Below are positions 23,401 to 34,694 of a stretch of DNA of 64,000 nt, one piece after another. Positions within the stretch are counted from its first letter, which is position 1; the number at the start of each line of letters is the position of its first letter. The stretch covers positions 138,227,328 to 138,291,327 of the forward strand of contig CM043700.1 in assembly GCA_023935145.1 (NCBI GenBank). Direction: 5' to 3'. Position numbers and translations under genes: made by a program. The stretch comes from Bretschneidera sinensis. Lineage: Eukaryota > Streptophyta > Magnoliopsida > Brassicales > Akaniaceae. A model generated the notes under the pieces. That model did not search any database and was not told the DNA's origin. It saw nothing but the letters and a program-made list of their open reading frames with translations.

Positions 23401-26400
23401 TCTGCTCAATCCATGTGGACTTATCTGAAGAAGGTTTATCATCAAGATAATGATGCCTATCGCTTTCAGTTAGAGCATGCAATTGCCACCTTTCAACATG
23501 GCAGTCTTTCCATCCAAGACTATTACTTGGCCTTTCTGATTCTTTGGACTGACTATACTGATCTTGTTACAGCAGCTGTTCCTGTTGCCACTCTTTTGAC
23601 TATTCAGCAACTCCACGAGACTAGATGGTGTGATCAATTTCTTATGAAACTACGCCCGGAATATGAATCTATTCGCTCCTCTCTGCTGAATAGATCTCCT
23701 GTTCCTTCTCTTGATGTTTGTTTTGGTGAGTTACTTCGTGAAGAACAACGTCTTAGTACTCAAGCCACTCTGGAGCAATCTTACGGTAGTCCAAGAACTG
23801 TTGCTTATGCTGCCCAAGGACGCGGATCGCCTATGCATTCTAAAAACTTGCAGTGTTTTTGCTGTAAGGAATATGGGCATATTGCTGCCAATTGTCCCAA
23901 GAAATATTGCTCTTATTGTAAGAAGAAGGGTCACATCATCAAAGAATGTCGTCTCCGCCCACAGAATCGTCAGGCTCAAGCATTTCAGACTTCTGTTATT
24001 GTACCCTCCGCAACTCCTAGCTCTTCTTCCAGTGCCTCCCCAATTTCGGCACCTCCTGCAGCGAATTACTGCACACCCGAAATGGTGCAACAGATGCTAA
24101 TTTCAGCATTATCTGCAATGGGGTTTCAAGGTAAAAATTCTACCAAACTCTGGTATGTAGACTCGGGGGCCTCTAATCACATGACGAATACTCCCACCGC
24201 TCTGTGTCATGTTCGACCCTATGTTGGTCCATCTGTCATTCAGATTGCCAATGGCAGTTCTTTACCAATCGCTGCTGTCGGAGATGCCTCTTCTAAATTC
24301 ACTGATGTGTTTTTTGCTCCTAAACTTTCCACGAATCTTATTTCTGTTGGTCAATTAGTTGATAACAATTGTGTTGTTAACTTTTCTGGTGATGGTTGTG
24401 TTGTACAGGACCAGGTAACGGGAGAGCTGATCGCGAAGGGACCTAAAGTGGGGCGCTTGTTTCCACTATTTTTATCTGTCCCAGCAATTTCTCCAATTTC
24501 GTCTATTCAGTCTCTTGCTTGCAATAATGTTCCAAATCTGAGTATGGTGTGGCATCGTCGTTTAGGCCATCCCAATACTCAGATCTTATCTCATGTATTG
24601 CACTCTGGTTTTCTTGATAATGAAGAACGTTCTTCTTTATCTCTTAAGTGTGATTCTTGCAAACTTGGTAAAAGCAAAATTCTTCCCTTTCCTTTACATG
24701 CTAGTAGAGCTTCTCACTGCTTTGATCTTATCCATAGTGATGTTTGGGGACCTTCCCCCGTTAGTTCACATGAAAAATTTAAATATTATGTGACTTTCAT
24801 TGATGATTATAGCAGATTCACTTGGGTTTATTTTTTTCGCTCTAAATCTGAGGTTTTTTGTACTTTTACTAATTTTTTAGCGTATGTTGATAATCAATTT
24901 TCTGCGACTATTAAGACATTACGCACAGATTCTGGTGGTGAATATTTGTCTACTGAGTTTCAGGAATTCTTGGCTTCTAAAGGTATTATTTATCAACGTT
25001 CATGTCCTGCTACTCCCCAACAGAATGGAGTAGCCGAACGCAAAAATTGTCATCTTCTTAATGTGGTACGTACTCTCTTGTTAGAATCATCTGTTCCATC
25101 AATGTTCTGGGTCGAGGCTTTGAAAACTGCTACTCACCTGATTAATCGTTTACCTTCCCAAATCTTACACATGGAGTCTCCCTATTTTCGCTTGTTTGCT
25201 AAACAACCTAGTTATGATAATCTTCGTATCTTTGGTTGTGTATGTTTTGTCCATTTAACTCCCCATGAGCGACATAAATTATCTGCTCAATCTGTTAGAT
25301 GTGCATTCTTGGGATATAATGTGTGTCAAAAGGGATTTGTTTGCTATGATCCTACCTTATCGTACACGTATTTCTAGAAATATTATTTTCTTTGAAAATC
25401 AACATTTCTTTCCTGTGTCCTCTGAGCCCTCTTCTTCTACGGTGGTCCTCCCCTCCTTTGAGCAACAATTTTCAGATCTTCATCAAGTCAGCTCTCGCTT
25501 TAAACCAGGTATTGTATATACGAGACGCTCCCGCCCACAGTCTCTTCCGATAGCTCAACCGATATCTGATCCTACCATGCTCCAGTCAGTTGCAGCACCT
25601 TCAGAACACTTGGTACGTCGCTCTTCTCGAATATCTTTACCTCCGGATAGGTATGGGTGGTTTGCTTCTGCTCTTACTGCTGCATTGTCTAATTTTGATA
25701 TTCCCACATGCTACTCACATGCTGTCAAGTATGATTGTTGGCGACAAGCTATGCAGGAAGAAATTGCTGCTTTAGAGGCCAATCACACCTGGGACATTGC
25801 ACCTTGTCCTTCCACTATAGTCCCCTTGGGTTGCAAATGGGTTTACTCCGTCAAGGTTCGATCTGATGGAAGTTTGGATCGTTATAAAGCTCGGCTTGTT
25901 GCACTTGGAAATAAACAGGAATATGGTGTTAATTATGAAGAAACCTTTGCTCCTGTTGCTAAGATGACTACTGTTCGTACGATTCTAGCTCTTGCTGCTT
26001 CCAATGATTGGCCACTACATCAGATGGATGTCAAGAATGCTTTTCTTCATGGGGATCTTAAAGAGTATATTTATATGAAGCCACCTCCAGGATTGTTTCC
26101 TTCTCCAAACTCACATGTGTGTAAGCTTCGTCGCTCCCTTTATGGTCTCAAACAAGCTCCAAGGGCTTGGTTTGATAAATTTCGAATTAATTTATTACAA
26201 TTCTCGTTCAAGCAGAGCAAGTATGACACTTCCTTGTTTCTTCGAAAATCAGACATGGGTATTGTTGTTCTTTTAGTTTATGTTGATGATATTGTGATTA
26301 CTGGTTCCGATTCTGTTTTACTTGGCCAGCTCAAGACCCATCTCTCCGAGTCCTTTCATATGAAAGATCTTGGGTCTCTTACATATTTTCTCGGTCTTGA

Positions 26401-28319
26401 GGTGCATCGTAGTCCGTCGGGTATTTCACTAAATCAACATAAGTATGCTAGTGACCTGGTGGCTACAGCTAGCCTACAGGAGACCACTTCTGTTGATACT
26501 CCCATGGAATTGAATGTCAAGCTTCGCAAAGAGGAGGGTGATTTACTTGCTGATCCTAGTTTATACCGAAGGTTGGTGGGCAGTCTTGTCTACCTCACCA
26601 TTACTAGACCGGATATTTCCTTTGCAGTACAACAAGTCAGCCAGTTTCTTCAGACCCCTCGTCACCTTCATTTGGTTGCTGTCCGTAGGATCATACGCTA
26701 TGTTCAGGGCACTTCTGCCCGTGGCTTATTCTTTCCTGCAGGCAATTCTTCTCGACTTACTGCTTATAGCGACGCTGATTGGGCTGGTTGTGCTGATACA
26801 CGTTGCTCCATTACTGGTTGGTGTGTGTTCTTAGGTGATGCATTGATCTCATGGAAGAGTAAGAAGCAAGACAGAGTTTCTAAGTCATCTACAGAATCTG
26901 AGTATCGGGCGATGTCTCTTGCTTGTTCCGAAATTATTTGGCTTCGAGGTTTGCTTGCTGAACTAGATTTTTCTGCAACTGATCCTACACCTCTACATGC
27001 TGATAATACAAGTGCTATTCAGATCACGGCCAATCCTGTCTATCATGAGCGCACGAAGCATATTGAAGTCGACTGTCACTCTATCCGCGAAGCATTTGAA
27101 GCTTGTGTTATCACTCTTCCACATGTTTCCACTGACCTACAAATTGCTGATATCTTCACCAAAGCGCTCACTCGCCATCGACATTGCTTCTTAAGCAGCA
27201 AATTGATGCTTATTGATCAACCTGCATCAATTTGAGGGGGGCTGTCAATGGATGACAAAGTCCATATTCTTTTCTTTAATTAAGGTCACTAACTATTCCA
27301 CTTCACCCACACTTGCCATATATTCACCATTGTTTTAAGGTTTACTTTAAGCCATGTTTCCCTCATTGTTTTAAGGCTTACTTTAGGCCATGTTTCCTTC
27401 CTTGTTTTAAGGAATGTCTTTTTCCTTTAACAACCTATATATACTCTTAATTGTATTCTCAATAATAGGAACTCAAGTAAGCATTTGTACAATCTCTTTA
27501 ATCTCTTCAATTCTCACATCTCTTTACTCTCTTAAATTCTAACAACATCGAGGGCTGGTTTTATTAACTTAGACTATTATGTCTAGTGTCAATTTTTTGT
27601 ACTGACAGGTATCGGATGAATTAATCAACAATTTTGGGTTGATTAGCATTTTTTTCTTCTTTCAAATGTTAATGGTTTTCTATTTGTTCCTTATCTATAA
27701 AAGTATTATGTTAGTTACTTTGCATCCCCGTTTTATGTTCATGGTAACTGGGCTTTTTATCCTCAATATTGAAATGCACTCACTTGGCAGAAAAGGTTGG
27801 AGGGAGATAAGATCCGGGCTTATGAACTAATGAGAGCTAGTCTTTTGTTGTTTCCTGTTGGATTTCTATGTTTTAAGTAAAATATTGCACAATCATAAGA
27901 TTTATCTGTTGGGAACTTTGTACTGATGCTCAGTGGCGGCACTAAGTGGATGCTAATGACAATTTTTTCTTATGTGGCTTGCAGTATTGCTGATCTTGAA
28001 AGTGAGCCAGGCCTATTTATATCAAACAAAGAGGTGCAAATAATTTCCCGGTTCATCTCTCTGTTCTATAATGGATGCCCTGCATGGTTCTAAGCTTAGT
28101 TATGAGAAGATCTTAAATGGTAAAATTTCAATTCTTTAACAGAAAGTTTTTTCCGAGGCTGAAGAGATGGCAAAGAAGTACAGGCAAAAGTTACCAGCTG
28201 GTTTAGCAAGTCGTAAGTTAAAACCCGGTCCAACCGATGCTCAACCTTTTGATGATGAAGCAAGTTCGTACGCAAACTGGAAGTGGTTCAAATTTGAAAG
28301 GGATAATGAATCAAGTTAA
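14496..28319 (+). CDS. RLSB: Chloroplast S1-domain RNA-binding protein, RLSB/PDE338 type
   Basis: Eight exons: 14496-15419, 15770-15844, 15924-15995, 17472-17552, 17686-17783, 18632-18757, 27985-28033 and 28143-28319. All have GT-AG junctions and join in frame to 533 residues. The Ser/Thr/Lys-rich N-terminus looks like a plastid transit peptide. A divergent S1-like domain starts near residue 188 (KPGDFVVGVVVSGNENKLDV). A second spans exons 2-4 (VKITEWNTGGLLARIEGLRAF). A third lies in exons 5-6 (GTLLEGTVKKIFPYGAQIRI, GLLHISNIS). The family binds chloroplast RNA; RLSB is reported to bind rbcL mRNA. The start at 14496 is the first in-frame ATG; the open frame upstream begins only with GTG. Intron 6 is 9,227 bp because of transposon insertions. 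The assignment to At1g71720-type RLSB is from memory; the S1 architecture is clear from the sequence. Confidence 0.88.
17000..17112 (-). mobile_element. tRNA-derived SINE-like element in intron 3 of the S1 gene
   Basis: On the minus strand it has an A-box-like word (GGTACAATTGGTAGCC), then a B box (GGTTCAAATCC) about 35 bases on. It ends in an A-rich tail, the T-run at 17000-17020 on the plus strand. This order (Pol III promoter, short body, A tail) is that of a plant SINE. It is too short and poorly base-paired to be a functional tRNA gene. Confidence 0.5.
18091..18176. repeat. 86-bp near-perfect hairpin (foldback MITE) in intron 5 of the S1 gene
   Basis: The left arm starts ATATAGGCGATGTTTGG and the right arm ends CCAAACATCGCCTATAT. 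The inner arms TTTAATCCAGCTT and AAGCTGGATTAAA also pair, around a short loop. Arms are about 33-36 bp with one small mismatch block. Transcribed within the pre-mRNA, it would fold into a long stem. Confidence 0.75.
19845..20767. mobile_element. hAT-like insertion with GGCG-rich ends, nested in the LTR-type repeat
   Basis: The left end CAGTGTTTTCAGAGGCGAGG and the right end CGTCCGTTTTTCACTG are loosely inverted, both with CAGTG termini as in many hAT elements. A GAGGCG/GGGGCGT motif recurs near the left end, and the internal sequence is AT-rich with a duplicated block (about 19970-20090 and 20300-20440). No convincing 8-bp target duplication was found, so one end may be eroded. Confidence 0.4.
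20608..20665 (+). repeat. tRNA-like Pol III box pair (SINE or repeat internal)
   Basis: An A-box-like TTAGCTCAGTGGTAAGG and a B-box GGGTTCGAGCC lie about 36 bases apart. There is no closed acceptor stem or clear anticodon arm, so it reads as a tRNA-derived repeat head and not a tRNA gene. Confidence 0.5.
22490..22791 (+). repeat. 5' LTR of the Copia element
   Basis: 302 bp, starts TGTCAATGG and ends TTCTAACA. It contains a degenerate internal tandem of a roughly 37-bp unit (TTGTTTTAAGG...CCATGTTT, about three times) and a TATATATA-type promoter word near 22684. Confidence 0.95.
22792..22804 (+). other. Primer-binding site of the Copia element
   Basis: TGGTATCAGAGCC directly abuts the 5' LTR. 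It is complementary to the 3' end of initiator tRNA-Met, as in most plant Copia elements. Confidence 0.95.
23146..25377 (+). pseudogene. Copia gag-protease-integrase region, disrupted
   Basis: The gag frame opens at 23146 and is interrupted by TGA at 23239-23241 (codon 32); the same frame is then open from 23242. Two CCHC zinc knuckles lie at about 23854-23955. The aspartic protease motif DSGA is at 24160-24171. The integrase has its zinc-binding HHCC region from about 24552 and the D,D,E core thereafter. The frame ends at TAG 25375-25377, just past a one-base frameshift relative to the RT frame. Length and order otherwise match an intact Copia polyprotein. Confidence 0.9.
25350..27235 (+). 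pseudogene. Copia reverse transcriptase-RNase H region, frame-shifted from integrase
   Basis: This is the +1 frame relative to the integrase part, with the break at about 25345-25362. It carries the Copia RT domain with YVDD at 26279-26290 and RNase H with the SDADWAG and SSTESEY motifs. It stops at 27235, immediately before the polypurine tract. Apart from the frameshift it is open throughout, consistent with recent loss of function. Confidence 0.9.
27231..27242 (+). other. Polypurine tract of the Copia element
   Basis: A GAGGGGGG run sits immediately upstream of the 3' LTR, in the expected place for plus-strand priming. Confidence 0.9.
27243..27544 (+). repeat. 3' LTR of the Copia element
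   Basis: 302 bp, the same length as the 5' LTR, with about seven substitutions clustered in the internal tandem region plus one near 27467. It is followed by the right target duplication ACATC. Confidence 0.95.
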
Positions 28320-29660
28320 TCCCTTAAGATTACACTGGTTTACTTTGATGTACTATCAAATTGGAACGAGGATGACGCGGCCTTGCTGCTCCCTCCCTCC
28401 AACCCTCAGGATGAAAAAAGGTAAGAATCTCATACTTGGCCATTGTTCTCTTCGAGTACACAGAAATCGAGTTTTCTGCTCTGTAAGGCGTTTCAGGTTA
28501 GATTTCAAAGGAAACTGAAAAGAAAGAATCGATACATGATGATCACATCCTAAAGATGATTTTCGTCATTCAACTGTTGTACACAAATGTTTATTATGAA
28601 TGAAATATTCTTTCTTCTGAGCAGTTGCTAATTCAATATATGTTGTCCTTAATGATACCACTGCAACCTATGGGAGGTGATGACCATTTTTTTCTTTTTC
28701 GGCTGGTGGTGTGAAGCAGGCCTTATTTTGGGGGTTAGACAAATGTTGAGTTGAGCTCATTGGTTTTACAATTTGTTTATTATGTGATATGGTTTGATAC
28801 ACTACTAATCGTATTTGTCTATTTTAGCTATGATCTGCTGACTTCTCAAACCTCATTGAGGTGGCAAAAGCAATAGTTTCCTCCTCTCCTCCTTTTTGGT
28901 CGTTAAATTGACTCCATTGTTTGCTTGCAAATTAAAGTCTCCAATTTCTGATGACTTAAAGCAGGATTCCAGGTAAGATGTCTTTCAATTCCAGCTTTTG
29001 TTTGTCTTGGTGGAAACTTATGGTGCTCCTAACAACCCTAGCCTGCATAATATTAATAACCATCTTTCTTTTATATATATATAAGATGCACATCTTTTTG
29101 TCTTCTTCATGTTTTCTTTCATTTCTTAAGATGTCTTTTTTTTTTTCTTTTGTTTATTATACTCCTAATAAAGTGCCACTGTAGAGATATAGAATCTAAG
29201 TTAACAAGTTGACAAACCCTAACCAAATAGGTTTGGGGCTCCATGAATTTAATCACAAAAGACCTACTACTGTATATCTATAAGAAAGGTACCTTAGAGT
29301 CAGTCTTTGTTGTAGAAAAACCATCACCAATATATATATTCACCATGCATAAGGTCCCCCTATCTGTCCCTTCTTTTTTCCTCTTTTTCTTCCCTTTCTA
29401 TGGTTAGGTATGCAATAAACTGTTTTTTTAAGCAGTGTTTAACTAAATTTTTGTTTCTTAAAAATAAAACCCATTTTATAATCTCTAGCAAACAATACCT
29501 AAGATACGTACTAGTACCATTTTGTTGGTAATGTGTGCTGGGCTAGATTTTTTTTAAATTTTTTTTAGTGAAATGTTGTGGGCTAGATTGTTCACAAAAG
29601 AAGCAACTACAGGTAATGCTTGTGTTCAAAGATATGAATGAAATTTATATTTTATAAAAA
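28320..29660. other. 3' flank of the S1 gene and spacer
   Basis: Probable 3' UTR to about 28610, with an AATGAA-type signal near 28600, then unannotated spacer with T-rich and TATA repeats. The ORFs at 28237-28518 and 28978-29184 overlap the last exon out of frame or are Phe/Leu-rich noise. Confidence 0.5.
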
Positions 29661-29666
29661 TTTATA

Positions 29667-30083
29667 TCACATTTGGTTCAATACAATTACAGGATAATTC
29701 AAAGTTATTGTTGTAAGTGGGCCTATTCAAATGTTTGGTTGGTTAATGAGTCGAAATAGATTATTTAATATAAATTAATTTATATATTCAAATAATTATT
29801 TTACAAATGGTTAAGAAAGTGTCAATTATTTCATCTCTCATGTTCTTTCAATTCAAAATAAAATTTGTAATGCAAGGTTATTTCGGTATTTTTAAGCATA
29901 TTTGAACTCTATTTAAACTTTAGTTTTACGAACCAAACACTAGAATTAGGTTAAAATTCAAAATTCAATTTAACAAACCAAACATTGAAATATAGTCGCT
30001 ATTTAATTCTAACTTTATTTCATTAAAATAAAATTAATATTCAATTCAATTTAATTAATTGCACTTTATAAACCAAACATGAC
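29667..30083. mobile_element. MITE-like element with TTTGGTT ends
   Basis: The left end TCACATTTGGTTCAATAC and the right end AAACCAAACATGAC are inverted over about 12 bp. The interior is AT-rich and non-coding and has further internal ACCAAAC words, so more than one element may be layered here. Confidence 0.35.
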
Positions 30084-30174
30084 ATTAATCAAAAAGATTT
30101 CATGTTCCCTATCTTGTGCCATTAAGGGGTGCAGACCTATGTTCATGTTTGTAGCTTAAAGTCCAAGTCTTTTA

Positions 30175-30346
30175 GAGAAATTTTTATAAACATTTAGTGT
30201 AAAATAATTTTTTTGCATTGAATGAAAATTTCATTGAAAATTGTTAAATAATTTTATTGGTAACATGAATAATATATATACAAACGTTATTAATAAAATT
30301 ACTTAACAATTATTAATGTTTTGCATCGGGTGAGTAAAAATTTCTC
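30175..30346 (+). mobile_element. MITE, 172 bp, with 12-bp terminal inverted repeats
   Basis: It starts GAGAAATTTTTA and ends TAAAAATTTCTC, a perfect 12-bp inverted repeat. The AT-rich core is shared with the elements at 5437-5640 and, inverted, about 7966-8148. No clear target duplication. Confidence 0.65.
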
Positions 30347-31039
30347 GGACTTCCATATCATTAATGGACTGACTAATGAGGACATGCCAAGTATCTGCAT
30401 TTAATCTTAAATCTTTTGTTTTCAATCAATATATTAATTCCTTCCTAGTTCCTTAAATTAATAACTTTTCCTTAACTCTGAATAGAATCTTTTGTTTTCG
30501 ATCAATAAGGTAAAGTGAAAGTCACTAAAAGTCAGATTTTGGATCCTATAAAAACTACATATTATAAATAATTAGGAGTATGATATATTATGTCCTGCAA
30601 GAATGGTGTAGCGGCGCATTGACGCATACTTTGAACCCTTATTATGTGAGTCTTGCACCTTTGACTGCCTGGACCTCCCCATAATATACTTAGTACAATA
30701 ATATTTTTATACCATCATAATCCAAATGTTAATGTCTAATTTGTTCGTTCGAATCTTGAGATTTTGCATATACATTTATACTCACTTTTACGTTATTTAG
30801 CCCGTGACCAATTGATATGATTTAATCAGTTTTTCATATCTTTCATCTAATTAAAATACCTTGGACAACAATGCATGAATTTAATGATATGTCGACCTTA
30901 AGAAATGTGTTGGTCATTTTTACCTTCATCATCTTCAAGTATAATATTGAGAATGGTGTTGTCCTTTTGCTATTAAAGCTTTAGTTGGGTGGTTGGACCT
31001 CGTTTTATTCGTTAACATGTTTGAATTCGAGTCTTCATT

Positions 31040-31572
31040 AACGATGAATCAAGAAAAGTTTTATTTAGTGATCTTATATAAATCAGCACTTGTGTTTGGT
31101 TCACGGGTTATTATTATCAAATACTTTTATATTTTGTTGCGTGTTTCAATGTTCTATTTATATTTTAAAACGATCAATTCCTCTCGTACACTTTAGGCAT
31201 GAGTTCAATAAACCCTTTTAATAATAATTCCGATAAAATTAATTCATATGCATATAAAAATCTTGACCAAAGTTGATGTCGGCGTACACAAAAATCTTAA
31301 TAATTTTTTTTACCCTGTTTAATAGTCAAGATTTTTATGTGTACCGATATCAATTTTGTCAAAATTATCACTAAAAAATATTTATTGGACACATGTTTAA
31401 AATACAAAGGATAAATTGATCGTTTTTAAAATGTAAAAAAGACATTAAAACGCAGTACTAAATATAATGATGTTTGATGATAATAACTCTTTTTCGATAG
31501 AGTGAGAAAGGTTTTAATATTTTATTTAATGATTTAACATAAATCAACACTTATGTTTGGTTCACATGTGAA
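31040..31572. repeat. Diverged direct repeat pair
   Basis: Roughly 65-bp segments near 31043-31110 and 31500-31570 share TTTTATTTA-TGAT, ATAAATCA-CACTT and TGTTTGGTTCAC in order. The hairpin element at 31261-31365 lies between them. Confidence 0.5.
31261..31365. repeat. Foldback element with about 40-bp imperfect arms
   Basis: The left arm (31261-31302, with CTTGACCAAAGTTGATGTCG) and the right arm (31324-31365, with CGATATCAATTTTGTCAA) pair along most of their length around a T-rich loop. Non-coding; MITE-like. Confidence 0.6.
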
Positions 31573-31599
31573 AACGCTAATACAACTTTAATAGAAAAT

Positions 31600-34500
31600 A
31601 TCACCTCCCTCTCAAATTTATTAAATAAAAAAATGTGAACTTTATATTTTGTTACTTTAAAAGAAAAATAAATTTGCTTTCCCCAGCATCTAGCTAGAAT
31701 CCCACCACAAACATGGCGTGAGCTTCAAAAAGAAATGGCATGGAGCAAAATAGGTCATGAAATCATGGCTTCTTATTATTCTACAAGTTTGGGTAAAGAA
31801 AATGGTAAATTAAAAAGAGGCCCAAGTTATAAGACTATTCACACTTCTCACAGGTAGATATTAAGTTCTACCCAGTGTAATTAACTCTCTAAAAAAAACA
31901 TATATTAAAAAATTTATTTCGAGTTTTATTTAATACATTAGGATAAAGTAATTTATATGCACTTGAGATATTAGTTGTAGAAAATCTTGATACTCTCGTG
32001 AAAAATAATTAAATTTTAAGTAAATTCTATTTTACGTCTCTTATATTTGAATATTATACTATTTATATCTTCACATTTTAATTATCTCAATTAAAAGTCT
32101 AATGTTTAACATCATCTCAATTTACATTGTTTTGGTATTTAAGTTTAACCCAATTTACATCTTTATGGTATCAAAAACTAAATATTACCCTCATCCTTAC
32201 CCTTCACCCAATATTAACAAGAAAAATACAAACAAAGAACAAAGCCCACAGAAAACTGTGTGGGTTAAATGGATGTCCGATCCCAGTTATTTTATGTTTT
32301 GACTTAAGGAGATAAATGTAAGAGTTTTCCATTTTTGTTCATGTGTTTAAATTTTTTTCAAAATATTGATTTGGGCACATGAAATTTGTACTTTATTCGT
32401 TCAATGTAAAAATATATTTTTAAAAAATACCCCTAAAACACTGTTTTTTACCAGTATTAATTAGTCTTTGAATTCAAATATGAGTGTAGGATACGTGTTT
32501 TGTATGTCTTTCATTGATTTAAATGTTTGAAATCATATATGTAATTGCAATTTTGTGTCCAAAACAAATACAATAAATAAAATAAAAAATCTATGTAACA
32601 TAATCAAAATATAACCTCAACTAATCAAAATTTGGAGTAGGGGTAGGAAACGGATGGATTGATTCGGATCTTACGAATAACAGGTCAACGGATATGAGTT
32701 AAAAATGTTTGTTTGCTAACTAGACTTATTTTTCATGCTCGTATATGTGTTTTAGCTAATAAATAACGGGTACTGGTAAAAATTCCTTTAGTTAAGTGAA
32801 AAAAAGCGACTCGGATCGAATACGGACTGAGTTTTATAAGTAGCAGGTCAAAAGATACAAGTTAAAAATACTCGTTTTCTAACGAATCTTATTTTCGATT
32901 CGAGTTTTATAAATAACATATCAACATGTACGAGTTAAAAATATTAATTTTCTAATAAATTTTAATTTTCATATTTATATACGGACAGATAAATAATAAC
33001 TCCTAAATAAAATACTATCACTATCTTATAAAAAGTTTGTCATCAATGAGAGAGACTCCATCTCGTGCGGCTGCAATGCTAGAATGGAGTCGAAACCTAA
33101 AACCCTAATACTAAACCCTAATCGTGACCTGTGCCCTAATATATTCCACAAAACCTCTCTCTCTCATGTGACTCTGTATATTTATCTTTTTGCCCCACTC
33201 CCAAAACAAACCCACCACCTCTTCCTCGGTAACCAAATCACCTTACCCTTTGCATAATTTCACCATACAGTAAAAAAAATTATTTACCAACTTTAAGTGC
33301 CACTTTTGCCCTCGCCATCAGATGCTCCAACAGAAGTTCCTCAATATCAACGCCACCCTCATGCCCTAACCCTTTATAATAAACCACAGCCCTTATAATA
33401 AGCGTGTCATAATATACTCTGTATGTTAGAAAAAGACATTGAAATTGGTTGCTTACTCCAAACCCTTTTACCTTTCACAATCCCCTAAGCTGCCTCACTC
33501 CTATTATCATCAAAGACTTGCATTCCCTAGGCGCACACTCCACCACAATTCATTAGGGCTAAATTTTATTATTGATCCTTAATTATTATGTGAATTCTAT
33601 TTCAATCTCCAAACTTTTAATTATTTCATTACATTCCATGACTATTGATTTTGTATCAATATTATCTTTTAAATGGGTTATGCTCACTTCTAAACATCAT
33701 CAATATAGTGTGTCGATAAACTCGAGCCCACTCATATAAGCTTCTAAGTAACTCCATACATTAAGTAGACAAAATCATGGTTAACCTTACTAGATAATAT
33801 TACTCATTTCAAAGTAACGCTGACCATTGGATTAGCTCAACAGCATAAACACTCAGCAACTAAGATTCCGCCGCACCAGCAAGATGGCCCACCAGTGTGG
33901 ACCTAAATACTGTTTGAGAGTGAAGACAGAGATAGTCTTAAGAAGTCATCACTGCCCTTTACACAACATGCTAGCTACATTGCATCTTGACTGGATGATA
34001 AGGGTAGAATTGGTTAAGGAAAAAAAAATCAATGGGGAATGGCGCCCAAATCACTGCAATAAAATGCTGAAGTAAATAGTTCTAATTTTTGTCCTACTTA
34101 AATGGTCTTCAAAAGTCCAGACTCCAACAAGAAGAAACAGAGTGCACTCTGCTTTCCAAAGTTTCAAACTCAAAGCTCGTCAGTCACCAGCAGCAACACC
34201 AACTCCTTAATAAACCATTCAACCACCAAATTAAAGTCTAAAGGCCATTACTCATTTTGAGTATAGAGTACAGACTTAGCAGATTATAACTTTTTCATGG
34301 GGTTTTTTTTCTTTCTCATCAACAACAATACCACAAAAATCATCATCATCAACAATGGTCACAGCAGTTTGACTGCATATTTGATCTGGTAAAGTTTATC
34401 TTTTGACTGCATATTCAACAAAATCTTCCTTCCACTAGAGATAGATTTTATGGCACTTAATTTTTTCTCTTTGGTTCACATGCATTGTTTACAGTACTGC

Positions 34501-34690
34501 AAGTGTTTAGTGTAAATTGTAAGCAATCCTCTTCTCATTCTCCACAAAAACCTCTTTCTCTCACATGCTTGTTGTCTCCTAGAGAGTGGACTTTTCACTA
34601 ATCACGATCACCATTACCAACCCAGGAATCTTTTCTTTCATCATCAACCCCATTTATTAAGCTTCATCAAAAGTCCCATTTGTTCACAGC
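31600..34690. other. Spacer and upstream region of the receptor-kinase gene
   Basis: AT-rich with no supported gene. Three diverged units containing AGTTAAAAAT occur at about 32667-32735, 32829-32895 and 32898-32965. Two telo-box words (AAACCCTAA) lie at 33100-33108 and 33113-33121. The 63-codon ORF at 33884-34075 has no recognised homology. The last few hundred bases are presumably promoter and leader of the kinase gene. Confidence 0.5.
33100..33121 (+). promoter_or_regulatory. Pair of telo-box motifs
   Basis: Two copies of AAACCCTAA, 4 bp apart, about 1.6 kb upstream of the kinase start. Telo boxes occur in promoters of growth and translation genes. Function here is only inferred. Confidence 0.25.
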
Positions 34691-34694
34691 TCAA

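Larger units (their letters stand above)
22490..27544 (+). mobile_element. Full-length Ty1/Copia LTR retrotransposon in intron 6 of the S1 gene
   Basis: Two 302-bp LTRs (TG...CA) flank a 4.45-kb interior with primer-binding site, gag-protease-integrase, reverse transcriptase-RNase H and a polypurine tract. A perfect 5-bp target duplication (ACATC) lies at 22485-22489 and 27545-27549. The LTRs differ at about seven positions by eye, so insertion is fairly recent. The coding region is broken at least twice: an in-frame TGA near the gag start and a frameshift between integrase and RT. It therefore cannot move on its own. It has the same orientation as the host gene. Confidence 0.95.

Noticed and set aside
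33884..34075. 63-codon ORF upstream of the kinase
   Set aside because: No recognisable homology, no splice or promoter support; expected by chance at this length.
34680..34694. Extended start of the receptor kinase
   Set aside because: The open frame upstream begins at TTG. The ATG at 34695 gives a normal signal peptide.
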